NCBI GenBank assembly: GCA_964388455.1
Contig: CAYMAN010000006.1
Coordinates: 25,402-89,401 of the forward strand
Reading direction: 5' to 3'
DNA from: JBBRWO01 sp964388455
GTDB lineage: Bacteria; Actinomycetota; Coriobacteriia; Anaerosomatales; JAAXUF01
Length of the DNA: 64,000 bases
Part shown: positions 1 to 9,042 of the stretch, piece by piece
How positions within the stretch are numbered: position 1 is the stretch's first letter
Layout: each line of letters opens with the position of its first letter
Program-made: the position numbers and the translations under genes
Notes under the pieces: model-generated
Database searches by the model: none
The model's input: the letters and a program-made list of their open reading frames with translations, nothing else
What the model was told of the DNA's origin: nothing

Positions 1-3000
1 AAGAGCCGTTCCCGGGCGAAGGAGAACTGAAGTTCTATCTCGACGCGATGGACGAGACCATCACTCCCGAGCCTGCTCCGGTGACTCGCGAGTCCGTCCA
101 CACGCAGATGCAGGTAGGCAAGTACGGGCCGCTCTCCGGCACCTCGATGGCGGCGCCGATGGTTTCCGGAGCGCTCGCTCTCCTGATGTCGCAGCTTCCC
201 ACGGCCCCGGCGTCTGAGATTGCAGCCCGCGTTCTCAACACCACCGACCCGCTGCCGTCGCTCAAGAACAAGACAGTCTACGGCGGCAGGCTCAACGTGC
301 ACTCCGCGCTGTCGAAGTACCCTGGACGTCCGACCATCACCGGCCCGTCGCCCAAGCGCACGCTCGCAGCGGGTTCAGAGGCGACGCTGACGTGGACCCC
401 CGCACCCGGTGGGGATCCCGACGCGACTTTCGAGGGCGAGATCGGTCTGCCCTACAACGCATGGACCGAGGACTTCGAAGACGGCACGCTCGGCGAGTTC
501 AGCACTCTGGGCACCATGACGCCGTGGGCTGTATCGGGTGACGCTGCGGACGTGCACGGAGGCATGAACGCTGCCAAGAGCGGATTGGTCGACGCCGGAA
601 TAGACCTGGGTGATGGATGGACCCAGGGCTCGGGCTCGGGGATGGTCGCGACCATCACGGTTCCGGCGGGAGGGGCCACGCTGTCCTTCTCGTGGAAGGG
701 CAAGGTCGGCTGGGAACAGAGCGCCGACTTCTACATCGACGGCGGCATGGACGGCGATTGGATGTGGGAGAGCACAGACTGGACCGACAAGTCCTTTGAG
801 CTTTCAAGCGGCGAGCACACCATTACGTTCGTCTATTACAACTTCGCGATGACCCCAACGACGCCCGATCTTCACATGTGCGTCGATGACATCAAGCTGG
901 TCGCACACGACTTCACCCCGATCGGAACGGCGCCGGCCGGCTCCAAGGCACTCAAGTTCACCGTCCCCACCACCGACACCGCCGACGCATGGTTCCGCTT
1001 GCGCGCGACCAACGGCATGAACTCCGCCTGGGCATACAGCCGAGGTCACAGGATCTCCACCGATGCCACGGCACCGAACGCACCCGCCGGCTTCTCGGCG
1101 ACGGCGATGGGCGATGGCGTGGTCGACTTCGCGTGGACCAATCCGGCCGCGGACTTCTCGGCGACGCGCGTGCTGTGGCGAGAGGGAAGGATGCCGAGCG
1201 GACCCGAGGATGCGTCCGCAACGGTCACCTATGAGGGCACCGCGACGGCAAGCTCGGTCTCGGGCCTGAAGCACGGCACAAAACTGTATGCGGCTGCGTA
1301 TGCCATGGACGCGTCGGGCAACTACTCCGAGGCGGCCACTGACTCTGCCACGGTGGTCGATGTCACCGGTCCTCGAGCAGTCAAATTCCTCGAGGCGCGC
1401 ATGCTTGACGGCGGGGTCGGCGTCAGCTGGATGTCGCCGCGGGCCTCCACGTTCGAGACGATCACCGTGATGCGCCGAACCGACGCCACCCCCACGGTGG
1501 GCGACCCAAAGGGCACGGTCGTGTTCGCGGGCAGAGGCTCAGCCGCAAGCGACTGGAAGCTGCTGAAGACCGACAAGACCGCGTACTACACGGTGTACGC
1601 CACGGACGCATCCGGTAATCGCTCGGCGCCGGCGTCAGTTCGCATCGCCACGGACTTCATCGCGCCTGACGGCATGATCATGCTCAACGAGGGCGACGAG
1701 TTCACATGCGATCCCATTGTCGACGTCACGTCGCTTGTCGAGGGTGCCACGCAGATGCGGCTCTTCGCCAACGGCGAGTACGATCCCGAGGCTGTGTGGA
1801 CGCCGTTCGCGTCGAGTTCCACGATCGAACTCCTCGCGCTCGATGGCCGGCAGTCGGTCATGGGCGAGTATCGCGACGCCGCGGGCAACTACTTCTCCAC
1901 GCGATCCGAGATCTTCGTTGACCGCACTGCGCCTTCCAAGCCCACGACGCTCACCGCCGAGAACTGGAACACCGGCGTGCGGCTGAGTTGGGTCGATCCT
2001 GCGGATGAAAGTATCGTCGCCTACCGCGTCTGGAAAGCGACCAGCGCGACCGGTCCCTGGACCGAGATCACGACCCCGGCCGGTGGTGAGGCCCTCGACA
2101 ACACGTTCTACGTAGGCGGCCTGAAGGTCGGTACTCCGTACTGGTTCAAGGTCTCAGCGATCGACGGTGTGGGCCATGAAAGCCCGCAGAGCGCCACGAC
2201 AAGCATCACCGTCGGAACGGGCGTGCTTCGCCGAGCAGGCAAGACGCGCTATCAGACGGCTGCGATCGCCTCGGCGACGCACTTCACCAAGGCGGAAACG
2301 GTCATCCTGGTGTCCGGAACGAGCAGTGCTGACGCACTGTGCGTTGCTCCCCTCGCCGGAGCGGTCAACGGGCCGGTCCTGCTCACCGGCAAGGACGCGC
2401 TCGACTCCTACGCCGCTCGCGAGATCAAGCGGCTCGGGGCCAAGAAGGTCATCGTGGTCGGTGGCACAGCGAGTGTCTCGAACCGCGTGATCGGCCAGCT
2501 CAGTGGCCGCGGTCTGACCGTCACGCGCATCGGCGGTCGTAGCCGCTACGAGACCGCCGGCAAGGTCAGCCTCAAGGTACTCGAGCTCATCTCGGAGACC
2601 GAGGAGGGCTGGGACGGTCGCGTGATCGTCGCAAGCGGTGATTCCGTTGCCGATGCGCTGGCGGTGGGTCCGCTCGCGTACGCATCGCGCACACCCATCA
2701 TCCTGGTGAACGGCACGAGCGTTCCGGTTGCAACCAAGAACGCGATCGGTCAGATCGACGAAATGTACGGCCCGATCGACACCGCACTCGTTGCAGGAGG
2801 CGCGCGTACCCTCCCCGAGGCGGTCGTCTCGCCTGTGGCCACCTCGTTCCGACGCCTCGGTGGCTCCACTCGCTACGATACCGCGGCGATCATTGCGCAG
2901 TTTGGCGTGGACGAGGGCTACCTCGACTGGAGCCGTGTAGGCATCGCAAGCGGGACCGCGTTCGCCGACGGTCTTGCTGCAGGTCCCGCACTGGGCGCCG

Positions 3001-3185
3001 TTGGCGGAGTCCTGCTGCTCACCCCGAGTGACAAGCTTCATCCGGCCACCAAGCGCGCCCTGCGGGAGAACTCGTTCGAGATCGGCCAGGCCGAGCTCTT
3101 TGGCGGCACCGGTGTGATCAGCTCGAACGTCGCGTCGCAGGTTCGGGCTGCGATCGAGCCCCCTCTGGAGCCGATGTTCCCTTAG
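1..3185 (+). CDS. Subtilisin-like (S8) surface protease with CWB2 cell-wall anchor repeats, 5' end outside window
   Basis: The reading frame is open to the left edge, so this is the 3' part of a longer gene. Near the start of the visible part a GTSMAAPMVSGALALL stretch is the catalytic-serine motif of subtilases; the Asp and His parts must lie upstream. It is followed by a beta-rich carbohydrate-binding-like segment, several fibronectin-III-like modules (recurring 'DATAPNAPAGF', 'TVYATDASGNRSAP' patterns), and at the C-terminus three cell-wall-binding 2 (CWB2) repeats, each starting like 'R.G...RY.TA' and containing 'ASG...ADAL..GPLA'. CWB2 repeats anchor proteins to wall polymers in Gram-positives. 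The protein is therefore probably an exported, wall-attached protease. A hairpin follows the stop codon. Family assignment is strong; substrate unknown. Confidence 0.9.
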   Translation, partial: EPFPGEGELKFYLDAMDETITPEPAPVTRESVHTQMQVGKYGPLSGTSMAAPMVSGALALLMSQLPTAPASEIAARVLNTTDPLPSLKNKTVYGGRLNVHSALSKYPGRPTITGPSPKRTLAAGSEATLTWTPAPGGDPDATFEGEIGLPYNAWTEDFEDGTLGEFSTLGTMTPWAVSGDAADVHGGMNAAKSGLVDAGIDLGDGWTQGSGSGMVATITVPAGGATLSFSWKGKVGWEQSADFYIDGGMDGDWMWESTDWTDKSFELSSGEHTITFVYYNFAMTPTTPDLHMCVDDIKLVAHDFTPIGTAPAGSKALKFTVPTTDTADAWFRLRATNGMNSAWAYSRGHRISTDATAPNAPAGFSATAMGDGVVDFAWTNPAADFSATRVLWREGRMPSGPEDASATVTYEGTATASSVSGLKHGTKLYAAAYAMDASGNYSEAATDSATVVDVTGPRAVKFLEARMLDGGVGVSWMSPRASTFETITVMRRTDATPTVGDPKGTVVFAGRGSAASDWKLLKTDKTAYYTVYATDASGNRSAPASVRIATDFIAPDGMIMLNEGDEFTCDPIVDVTSLVEGATQMRLFANGEYDPEAVWTPFASSSTIELLALDGRQSVMGEYRDAAGNYFSTRSEIFVDRTAPSKPTTLTAENWNTGVRLSWVDPADESIVAYRVWKATSATGPWTEITTPAGGEALDNTFYVGGLKVGTPYWFKVSAIDGVGHESPQSATTSITVGTGVLRRAGKTRYQTAAIASATHFTKAETVILVSGTSSADALCVAPLAGAVNGPVLLTGKDALDSYAAREIKRLGAKKVIVVGGTASVSNRVIGQLSGRGLTVTRIGGRSRYETAGKVSLKVLELISETEEGWDGRVIVASGDSVADALAVGPLAYASRTPIILVNGTSVPVATKNAIGQIDEMYGPIDTALVAGGARTLPEAVVSPVATSFRRLGGSTRYDTAAIIAQFGVDEGYLDWSRVGIASGTAFADGLAAGPALGAVGGVLLLTPSDKLHPATKRALRENSFEIGQAELFGGTGVISSNVASQVRAAIEPPLEPMFP

Positions 3186-3219
3186 CAGCACTGGCACCAC
3201 AGCTGGACTGGTAGAATCG

Positions 3220-3247
3220 CAGGGACGGCCCACTCGGGTCGTCCCTG
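3220..3247 (+). terminator. Hairpin after the protease gene
   Basis: CAGGGACG (3220-3227) and CGTCCCTG (3240-3247) form a perfect 8-bp stem, and inner CCC/GGG can extend it. It lies between the protease stop and purM. There is no T-run after it, so intrinsic termination is plausible but not certain. Confidence 0.5.
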
Positions 3248-3287
3248 CTGCATCTCAACCGCCGCCACGAGCCCTGGAGTATCCGCC

Positions 3288-4346
3288 ATGAGCGACGACA
3301 CCACCCGCATTCCTGTCACCTATCGCGACGCCGGCGTCGATACCGCCGAGGGCGCGCGTGCGGTCGAGGGAATCCGCGAGGCGGTGCGCTCCACCTACCG
3401 CCCCGAGGTCATCGGTGACATCGGCGGCTTTGGCGGGCTGTTCAGCGCGGCGGCGTTCAAAGGGATGGCCGAGCCGATCATGGTCTCCGGCACTGACGGC
3501 GTCGGCACCAAACTCAAGCTCGCACAGCTTCTCGGCAAGCACGACACTGTGGGCATCGACCTGGTCGCGATGTGCGCCAACGACATCCTCGTGACCGGCG
3601 CCGAGCCGCTCTTCTTCCTCGACTACGTCGCAATCGGCAAGCTCGACAGCGATCGCGTCGCGTCCATCGTCGGTGGCATCGCCGAGGGATGCCGCCAAGC
3701 CGGCTGCGCGCTCATCGGCGGCGAGATGGCCGAGCACCCCGGCATCATGGCCGATGACGACTACGACCTTTCGGGCTTCTGTGTCGGCGTGGTGGACCGG
3801 CCCAAGATGGTCGACGGCTCCACCGTGGCGCCCGGCGACGTGGTGCTGGGCCTCGCGTCGAGCGGCCTGCACTCCAACGGCTTCTCGCTGGTGCGCCGCG
3901 TGCTGGTCGACGGCCACGAGGCCCAGCTGGGCCTGGAGCGGCTGGACCTTGGCGGCAAGACGCTCGGCGACGCGCTGCTCGAGCCCACACGCATCTACGC
4001 CAAGTCGATCGCCGCGCTGCTCACCTCGGGCGTCCCGGTCAAGGCGATGGCGCACATCACCGGCGGCGGCATCACCGAGAACCTCGACCGCGTCCTGCCC
4101 AAGACCGCCGATGCGGTCGTCGCACGCGGCAGCTGGCCGATTCCTCGCGTGATCGAGCTCGCGGTCGATGCAGCGGGTCTCTCGGCGGACGAGGCGTATC
4201 GGACCTTCAACATGGGACTCGGGATGATGCTGGTGTTCGATCCCAAACACGCGCCTGCGGCGGCGGTCGTGCTGCGCGAGGCGGGGGAGAGCGTGTTCGA
4301 GGTCGGCGAGATCGTCTCCGGCGAGGGGAAGGTGTCGTACCGATGA
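3288..4346 (+). CDS. purM: Phosphoribosylformylglycinamidine cyclo-ligase (AIR synthetase)
   Basis: PurM closes the imidazole ring of formylglycinamidine ribonucleotide with ATP, the fifth step of de novo purine synthesis. The 352-aa length is normal. Family motifs visible are GTDGVGTKLKLA near residue 65, the 'MCANDILVTGAEPLFFLDY' block, 'GGEMAEHPG' and 'HITGGGITENLDRVLP' in the C-terminal half. The ATG at 3288 has a GGAG at about 3273. The stop overlaps the purN start (ATGA), so purM, purN and pabBC are translationally coupled. Confidence 0.96.
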   Translation: MSDDTTRIPVTYRDAGVDTAEGARAVEGIREAVRSTYRPEVIGDIGGFGGLFSAAAFKGMAEPIMVSGTDGVGTKLKLAQLLGKHDTVGIDLVAMCANDILVTGAEPLFFLDYVAIGKLDSDRVASIVGGIAEGCRQAGCALIGGEMAEHPGIMADDDYDLSGFCVGVVDRPKMVDGSTVAPGDVVLGLASSGLHSNGFSLVRRVLVDGHEAQLGLERLDLGGKTLGDALLEPTRIYAKSIAALLTSGVPVKAMAHITGGGITENLDRVLPKTADAVVARGSWPIPRVIELAVDAAGLSADEAYRTFNMGLGMMLVFDPKHAPAAAVVLREAGESVFEVGEIVSGEGKVSYR

Positions 4347-4966
4347 TCGATCGCAAGGTCCGGTTCGGGGTGCTCATTAGCGGTTCCGGCACCAACCTTC
4401 AGGCCGTCATCGACGCTGTCGAATCAGGCGCGCTTGATGCCGAGGTCGCCGTCGTCATCTCCAACCACGACTCAGCCCGCGGGCTGGTGCGCGCCAAGGA
4501 TCACGGCATCGACGCCGTCTACATCGACCGCGGCATCTACCCGTCACCGCGCGACTACAACGCCGCGATCCGCGACATCCTGCGCGACCACGTGTGCGAC
4601 TACGTCGTGATGGCGGGCTACATGCGGCTCCTCGGCAAAGAGGTCCTCGACTTCTTCCCCAACCGCGTCGTGAACCTGCACCCGGCGCTCCTGCCCAGCT
4701 TCCCCGGCGCGAGCGGCATCAGCGACGCGTTCGAGGCCGGCGTGAAGGTCACCGGCGTCACCGTCCACTTCGCCAATGAGGTATTCGACGAGGGTCCGAT
4801 CATCGCCCAAGAGGCCGTCATCATCGCCGAGGACGACACGCTTGCCACCCTCGAGGCCAAGCTGCACGAGGTCGAGCACCGCATCCTCCCCGCAACGCTC
4901 CAGCTCATCGCCGAGAACCGCGTCGAGGTCGTCGGCCGCAAGGTGAGAATCGCTCCACCGGCATGA
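4343..4966 (+). CDS. purN: Phosphoribosylglycinamide formyltransferase (GART)
   Basis: PurN transfers a formyl group from 10-formyl-THF to GAR, the third step of purine synthesis. The sequence shows the substrate loop ISGSGTNLQAV near residue 11, the catalytic NLHPALLPSFPG block (Asn and His of the active site) and 'FDEGPII', which carries the catalytic Asp. At 207 aa it is normal length. It overlaps purM upstream and pabBC downstream by 4 nt each. Its folate cofactor links it to the folate-biosynthesis gene that follows. Confidence 0.95.
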   Translation: MIDRKVRFGVLISGSGTNLQAVIDAVESGALDAEVAVVISNHDSARGLVRAKDHGIDAVYIDRGIYPSPRDYNAAIRDILRDHVCDYVVMAGYMRLLGKEVLDFFPNRVVNLHPALLPSFPGASGISDAFEAGVKVTGVTVHFANEVFDEGPIIAQEAVIIAEDDTLATLEAKLHEVEHRILPATLQLIAENRVEVVGRKVRIAPPA

Positions 4967-6888
4967 GGATCACGCTTCGGGCACTCGGTCCGCTGGTGGC
5001 GCCTTCGAGCGTCACGGCTGGGGACTGGCTCGAAGCGCTCGCAGAGCGTTGGCCACTTGTACTCGATCCTGATGGCGAGGACGGTTGGTTCGAGGGCACA
5101 GCCGTGATCGCGGTCGACCCCGTCGAGCACGGCCGCATCGCATGTCGTGAGGGCGAGGAGATACGGCACGTCGGCGACGTCCTCCAGCGCGCCTTCGACG
5201 CTGATGAGCCGCTGCTCGCTGTGGCCGAGCTTCCCTACGACGGGCACGCCACATACGCCTTGTATCGAGGCGGTCTGCTCTGCACTGCCGAGGGTTGGCA
5301 TACATGGGGCGACTTCGCAGCCGACGATCTGTCGCCGCTTCCTGCCGCCCCCGTCCCTGTTGCCGCCCCACCGCTGGTGTTCGGTGCGCACACCGATCTG
5401 GAGGAGGAGGCCTTCTCGGCGGCGGTGGAGGCGGTCCGAGACGCGGTACGACGGGGCGACGTGTACGTGCTCAATCTCACGCGGCGCGTGTTTGGCAGCA
5501 CAGCGCTGACACCGGTGCAGCTGTTCCGGTCGCTGGCCTCGCGCACGCCGGCGCTCATGGGCGCGGCGTGGGTGCGAGGCGCCGAGGCGATCGTATCGAG
5601 TTCGCCCGAGCGGTTTGTGAGAGTACACGGCCTCGAAGCGGAGATCGCACCCGTGAAGGGCACGCGGCCGCGCGGCGCCACACCCGCTGAGGACGAGGCG
5701 CTCATCGAGGAGCTTCTGGGCTCGGAGAAAGAGCGCGCGGAGCACGTGATGATCGTCGATCTCGAACGCAACGACCTCGGCCGCGTGTGCCAGGCCGGCA
5801 GCGTCCGCGTCGACCCGCTGTTCTCGATCCAGACCACCGCCTACTGCCAGCAGGCCGTCAGCAGCGTTCGCGGGCTGCTCCATACGGAAGCGAGCATCGG
5901 AGACATGCTGGAAGCGACGTTTCCCTGCGGGTCGATCACCGGCGCTCCCAAGATCGCCGCCATGAGACTTGCCGAGCACCTCGAGGACACGCCGCGCGGC
6001 GCCTACACCGGCGCGCTGCTAGTGGCGGTACCCGGACGGCTGGACTCATCAGTGCTCATCCGCACGCTGGCGCTCGACGGTGATCACGTTGTGTATGGAA
6101 CCGGCTGCGGAATCACCGTCGACTCCGATCCTGCCGAGGAGTGGCGCGAGAGCGTACTGAAGACACGACCGCTCCTTGGCGCCGTTCCCGCCAGAGCGCT
6201 GCGCGAGACGTGCCGCGTGTGCGACGGCCGCGTCCCGCTGTGGACATTTCATCGCGAACGGTTACGCGCTGGTGGATGCGGCGACGCGCTGCTAGCCGAG
6301 ATAGATCGGGCGGCGCTCTCCTCGGCGGCACACAGCGTGATGCACGGGACCGCCGAGCGTATGCGACGGGGCCGACTCAGCGTGAGCGTGACGCCGGAAG
6401 GCACCGTCACCGCCGAGGTGAACAGCGCGCTCTCCACGCTCGACGTCCCGGATGGGCCGCGCGTGGCCCGCATCGACGTCACGGATATGCCGCCTATCCC
6501 GCATCAGCCGGCCAAGCCACTCGATCGCGCATGGTGGGATGGTTTGCACGAAGCGGCCGCGGAGCGCGGTGCCGAACAGGCGATCATTGTCGGCGAGAAC
6601 GGTTGCGTGCTCGATGGCTCGACCGCCGCGGTGTGGATCGTCGAGAACGGTGCCGTGATCACGCCGCTGGCGGACCATGCGATCCCGAGCGTCTCGGCAG
6701 CGTTCGTGTCAGCGGCGGCGCGTAGTATCGGGCTCGAGGTGCGACGTGAACCGATCTCGTGGGAACGATTCGAGGCCGCCGAGGAGGCGTTCCTGACTAA
6801 CGCGCTGGGGGGCTGCGCGCCGGTTCGGGGACGTGGCGGCCCGGTCTGCTCGGCGGTGTGGGAGCTGTTTTCGGATGCGTGGAGCTGA
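4963..6888 (+). CDS. pabBC: Fused aminodeoxychorismate synthase component I / aminodeoxychorismate lyase
   Basis: This 641-aa fusion would make p-aminobenzoate for folate from chorismate. The PabB part (about 1-410) has the chorismate-binding core: 'NLTRR', the PVKGTRPRG lysine motif near residue 230 (PabB-type PxKGT rather than the TrpE-type PxAGT), 'VDLERNDLGRVC', and 'FPCGSITGAPK'. The C-terminal part (about 420-641) is a class-IV aminotransferase fold like PabC: the Lys in 'PAKPLDRAWWDGL' aligns with the PLP lysine, followed by 'VLDGSTAAVW'. The start overlaps the purN stop, so one-carbon supply and purine synthesis are co-expressed. The glutaminase PabA is not in this window. Confidence 0.9.
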   Translation: MRITLRALGPLVAPSSVTAGDWLEALAERWPLVLDPDGEDGWFEGTAVIAVDPVEHGRIACREGEEIRHVGDVLQRAFDADEPLLAVAELPYDGHATYALYRGGLLCTAEGWHTWGDFAADDLSPLPAAPVPVAAPPLVFGAHTDLEEEAFSAAVEAVRDAVRRGDVYVLNLTRRVFGSTALTPVQLFRSLASRTPALMGAAWVRGAEAIVSSSPERFVRVHGLEAEIAPVKGTRPRGATPAEDEALIEELLGSEKERAEHVMIVDLERNDLGRVCQAGSVRVDPLFSIQTTAYCQQAVSSVRGLLHTEASIGDMLEATFPCGSITGAPKIAAMRLAEHLEDTPRGAYTGALLVAVPGRLDSSVLIRTLALDGDHVVYGTGCGITVDSDPAEEWRESVLKTRPLLGAVPARALRETCRVCDGRVPLWTFHRERLRAGGCGDALLAEIDRAALSSAAHSVMHGTAERMRRGRLSVSVTPEGTVTAEVNSALSTLDVPDGPRVARIDVTDMPPIPHQPAKPLDRAWWDGLHEAAAERGAEQAIIVGENGCVLDGSTAAVWIVENGAVITPLADHAIPSVSAAFVSAAARSIGLEVRREPISWERFEAAEEAFLTNALGGCAPVRGRGGPVCSAVWELFSDAWS

Positions 6889-6941
6889 AGGTGCGCCGGC
6901 CTCGCGCCGACTGGCACTTCCTGCTGCATAGGCAGGGCTGG

Positions 6942-6975
6942 TATATTCACTAATTGTCGGCTCTCTGTGAGCCGA
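6942..6975 (+). promoter_or_regulatory. Possible promoter -10 and leader hairpin upstream of the solute-binding protein
   Basis: A TATATT box lies at 6942-6947, followed by a perfect 7-bp hairpin, TCGGCTC (6957-6963) with GAGCCGA (6969-6975), in the probable leader. A good -35 is not obvious. A purine-rich ribosome-binding region sits just before the ATG at 7004. Confidence 0.35.
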
Positions 6976-7003
6976 ACAACGAGACACAGGGGAAGGGACC
7001 GCA

Positions 7004-8170
7004 ATGACGCATACAACCCGCAGGTTCATCACTGCCGCAGCGTTGGCCGCTTTGGCCGTCGCGCTGCTGACCGGATGCTCCAAGCCGGCCGATGACACCA
7101 CCACCGGTGGGGAGAAGGCGCTCGAGACCGTGAAGATCGGTTTCGCCGCACCGCTCACCGGCGACAACGCGATCTACGGACAGGGCATGAAGCGCGCCGT
7201 GGAGCTCGCGATGGAAGAGGTCAACGCATCGACCGAGGCCAAGGACGCCGGCTTCGAGTTCGAACTGCGTGCAGAAGATGACATGGGCGACCCCAAGCAG
7301 GCCGTCAACGTCGCGAATCTGCTCGCGAGCGACAAGGGTGTCGTCGGAGTCGTCGGTCACTTCAACTCCGGCTGCTCGATCCCGGCCTCACCGGTCTACA
7401 ACACCTCGAAGATGGCCATGGTGTCTGTCAGCTCCAACCCGGCGCTCACCGCGCAGGGTCTGCCCAACGTGAACCGCGTGGTGGCCAAGGATGATGCGCA
7501 GGGCGCGGCGGCCGGTGAGCTCGTGGCCGGCACGCTCGGGCTCAAATCCGTCGCGATCGTCGACGACTCGACCCCGTACGGCCAGGGACTTGCAGCACAG
7601 TTCACCAAGGCATACGAGGCCAAGGGCGGCAAGATCGTCGCCGCCGAGCAGGTGCAGTCAGCAGACGTCGACTTCAACGCGCTCGTCAGCCGCATCAAGG
7701 GCAAGAAGCCGCAGGCGATCTACTGGGCGGGCGCCCTCAACCAGGGCGGACTGCTCTCCAAGCAGAGCAAGGAAGCCGGTCTCGAGGTTCCGCTCATCGG
7801 CGGCGACATGATCTTCTCGGCTGACTTCGTCAAGATCGCCGGCGAGGCCAACGCCGAGGGTGACATCGCCACCTCGCTGGGTCTGCCGTTGGAGCAGCAG
7901 CCCAAGGGTGTCGAGTTCACCGCTGCATACAAGGCGAAGTTCAACGAGGATCCGCAGGCGTATGACTCGTATGCCTACGACTGCGCGAAGATCATCATGA
8001 ACGCCGTCATCAAGGCCGGCAACGATCGTGAGGCTGTCATGGCAGCGGTTCGTGCCGGTTCGCTCGACGGCGTGACCGGTGTCGTCAGCTTCGATGAGAA
8101 CGGCGACAACAAGCAGCAGATCATCTCGCAGTACAAGGTGACGGACGCGGCTTGGAAGCAGCTCCAGTAG
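7004..8170 (+). CDS. Branched-chain amino acid-type ABC transporter substrate-binding lipoprotein
   Basis: The 388-aa protein starts with a twin-arginine-like/hydrophobic signal (MTHTTRRFITAAALAALAVA) and a lipobox ending LLTGC, so Cys25 should be lipidated and the protein held outside the membrane. The mature part matches the LivJ/LivK periplasmic-binding family: 'VKIGFAAPLTGDNAIYGQGMKRAVELA', 'VVGHFNSGCSIPASPVYN', 'AIVDDSTPYGQGLA', 'AYDSYAYDCAKI'. No permease or ATPase genes follow, so its transporter must be encoded elsewhere. The ligand is likely a branched-chain or related amino acid, by family only. Confidence 0.9.
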   Translation: MTHTTRRFITAAALAALAVALLTGCSKPADDTTTGGEKALETVKIGFAAPLTGDNAIYGQGMKRAVELAMEEVNASTEAKDAGFEFELRAEDDMGDPKQAVNVANLLASDKGVVGVVGHFNSGCSIPASPVYNTSKMAMVSVSSNPALTAQGLPNVNRVVAKDDAQGAAAGELVAGTLGLKSVAIVDDSTPYGQGLAAQFTKAYEAKGGKIVAAEQVQSADVDFNALVSRIKGKKPQAIYWAGALNQGGLLSKQSKEAGLEVPLIGGDMIFSADFVKIAGEANAEGDIATSLGLPLEQQPKGVEFTAAYKAKFNEDPQAYDSYAYDCAKIIMNAVIKAGNDREAVMAAVRAGSLDGVTGVVSFDENGDNKQQIISQYKVTDAAWKQLQ

Positions 8171-8194
8171 TAAGCAAGCGCAAGTGCGCTGATT

Positions 8195-8231
8195 CGACGG
8201 GCCGTTCCGCTCTCTGCGGGGCGGCCCGTCG
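8195..8231 (+). terminator. Strong GC-rich hairpin terminator
   Basis: Positions 8195-8210 and 8216-8231 pair over 16 bp (two G-T wobbles) around a 5-nt loop, 25 nt after the solute-binding protein stop. No clear T-run follows. It separates the upstream gene from the HTH-nucleotidyltransferase unit. Confidence 0.7.
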
Positions 8232-8248
8232 TGCGTTCCGGGCGAGAA

Positions 8249-8285
8249 TTCCTATATTTTCCTATCAGTGATATCATATTCCTAT
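8249..8285 (+). promoter_or_regulatory. Triple TTCCTAT repeat at the promoter/start of the HTH-nucleotidyltransferase gene
   Basis: TTCCTAT occurs at 8249-8255, 8259-8265 and 8279-8285: spacings of 10 and 20 bp put all three on one face of the helix. The last copy runs into the ATG at 8284. The stretch is AT-rich in a GC-rich genome and has no Shine-Dalgarno sequence, so the mRNA may be leaderless. The encoded HTH protein is the obvious candidate to bind here. Confidence 0.5.
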
Positions 8286-9042
8286 GGATGAACTCTGGGA
8301 CATTGCTCGGGTCGCCGCGTATCTCGGCGTGACGGAGCGTACCGTGTACAACAAGGTGCGCAGTGGCGAGCTGCCCGCAGTCAAGGTGGGGCGTCTGTGG
8401 CGCGTGCGGGCACCGGAGCTCGAAGCATGGCTGGCGGGTGGAGCGGCTGGCGGCGCGTCGGTGGCCGCCGAGCCCGGCGCGATTCCCACTCGAGGCACGC
8501 TCGAGGCTGCGCTGTCTCCGCTGGTCGACCAGCTCGAGCGACGCCTGGTGTTCGTGGGCGTGTTGACCGCCGGCGTCGAGGCGTTGGGATGGCCGGCGCC
8601 CGTTGTGGTGGGTGGCCACGCGGTCGAGTTCTACACGGCCGGCAGTTACGCGACCGTGGATATCGATCTGGCGGGAGCGTCGGAGCCCGTCGGCCAGGTC
8701 CTCGACGCGTGGGGGTTCGAGCGCGAGGGGCGCCATTGGTACGACGAAGAACTGGGACTTCTCGTCGAGGTGCCGGGATCCGCGCTGGGTCCGCTGGAGA
8801 AGCAGCACGCCATCGCGCTCCGAATCGGCTCGCTGACGGCGCACATCATAGGCATTGAGGACCTGGTGATCGACCGTCTGGCGGCATGCGCCCATTGGAA
8901 GCACGTTGAGTCTTGCGAATGGGCCGTCAGACTGCTCAGGGTCGCGGAGGCTATGGACGCCGACTATCTGAGGTGCCGCGCCCAAGAGGAAGACGTTGTC
9001 GAGGAGCTCGAAGCCGCTTTGCGCGAAGCCGGTGTGCGATGA
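8284..9042 (+). CDS. Excisionase-type HTH fused to a nucleotidyltransferase-like domain
   Basis: 252 aa. Residues 1-50 form a MerR/excisionase-type HTH ('LWDIARVAAYLGVTERTVYNKVRSGELPAVKVGRLWRVRAPELEAWL'-like, split by family pattern). The C-terminal part has the nucleotidyltransferase signature: 'VVVGGHAVEFYTAGSYATVDIDL', with Gly120-Ser121 and the Asp126/Asp128 pair, similar to minimal nucleotidyltransferases and AbiEii/DUF6036-like toxins. Its stop overlaps the start of an 80-aa gene (ATGA). The layout recalls toxin-antitoxin pairs in which the DNA-binding domain is fused to the enzyme. Family-level call good; toxin role inferred. Confidence 0.7.
   Translation: MDELWDIARVAAYLGVTERTVYNKVRSGELPAVKVGRLWRVRAPELEAWLAGGAAGGASVAAEPGAIPTRGTLEAALSPLVDQLERRLVFVGVLTAGVEALGWPAPVVVGGHAVEFYTAGSYATVDIDLAGASEPVGQVLDAWGFEREGRHWYDEELGLLVEVPGSALGPLEKQHAIALRIGSLTAHIIGIEDLVIDRLAACAHWKHVESCEWAVRLLRVAEAMDADYLRCRAQEEDVVEELEAALREAGVR

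Noticed and set aside
2154..3233. 359-codon minus-strand frame opposite the protease repeats
   Set aside because: It is a mirror frame of a GC-rich gene; composition and lack of a start site mark it as a shadow. The same holds for the long minus frames opposite purM, pabBC and purH.
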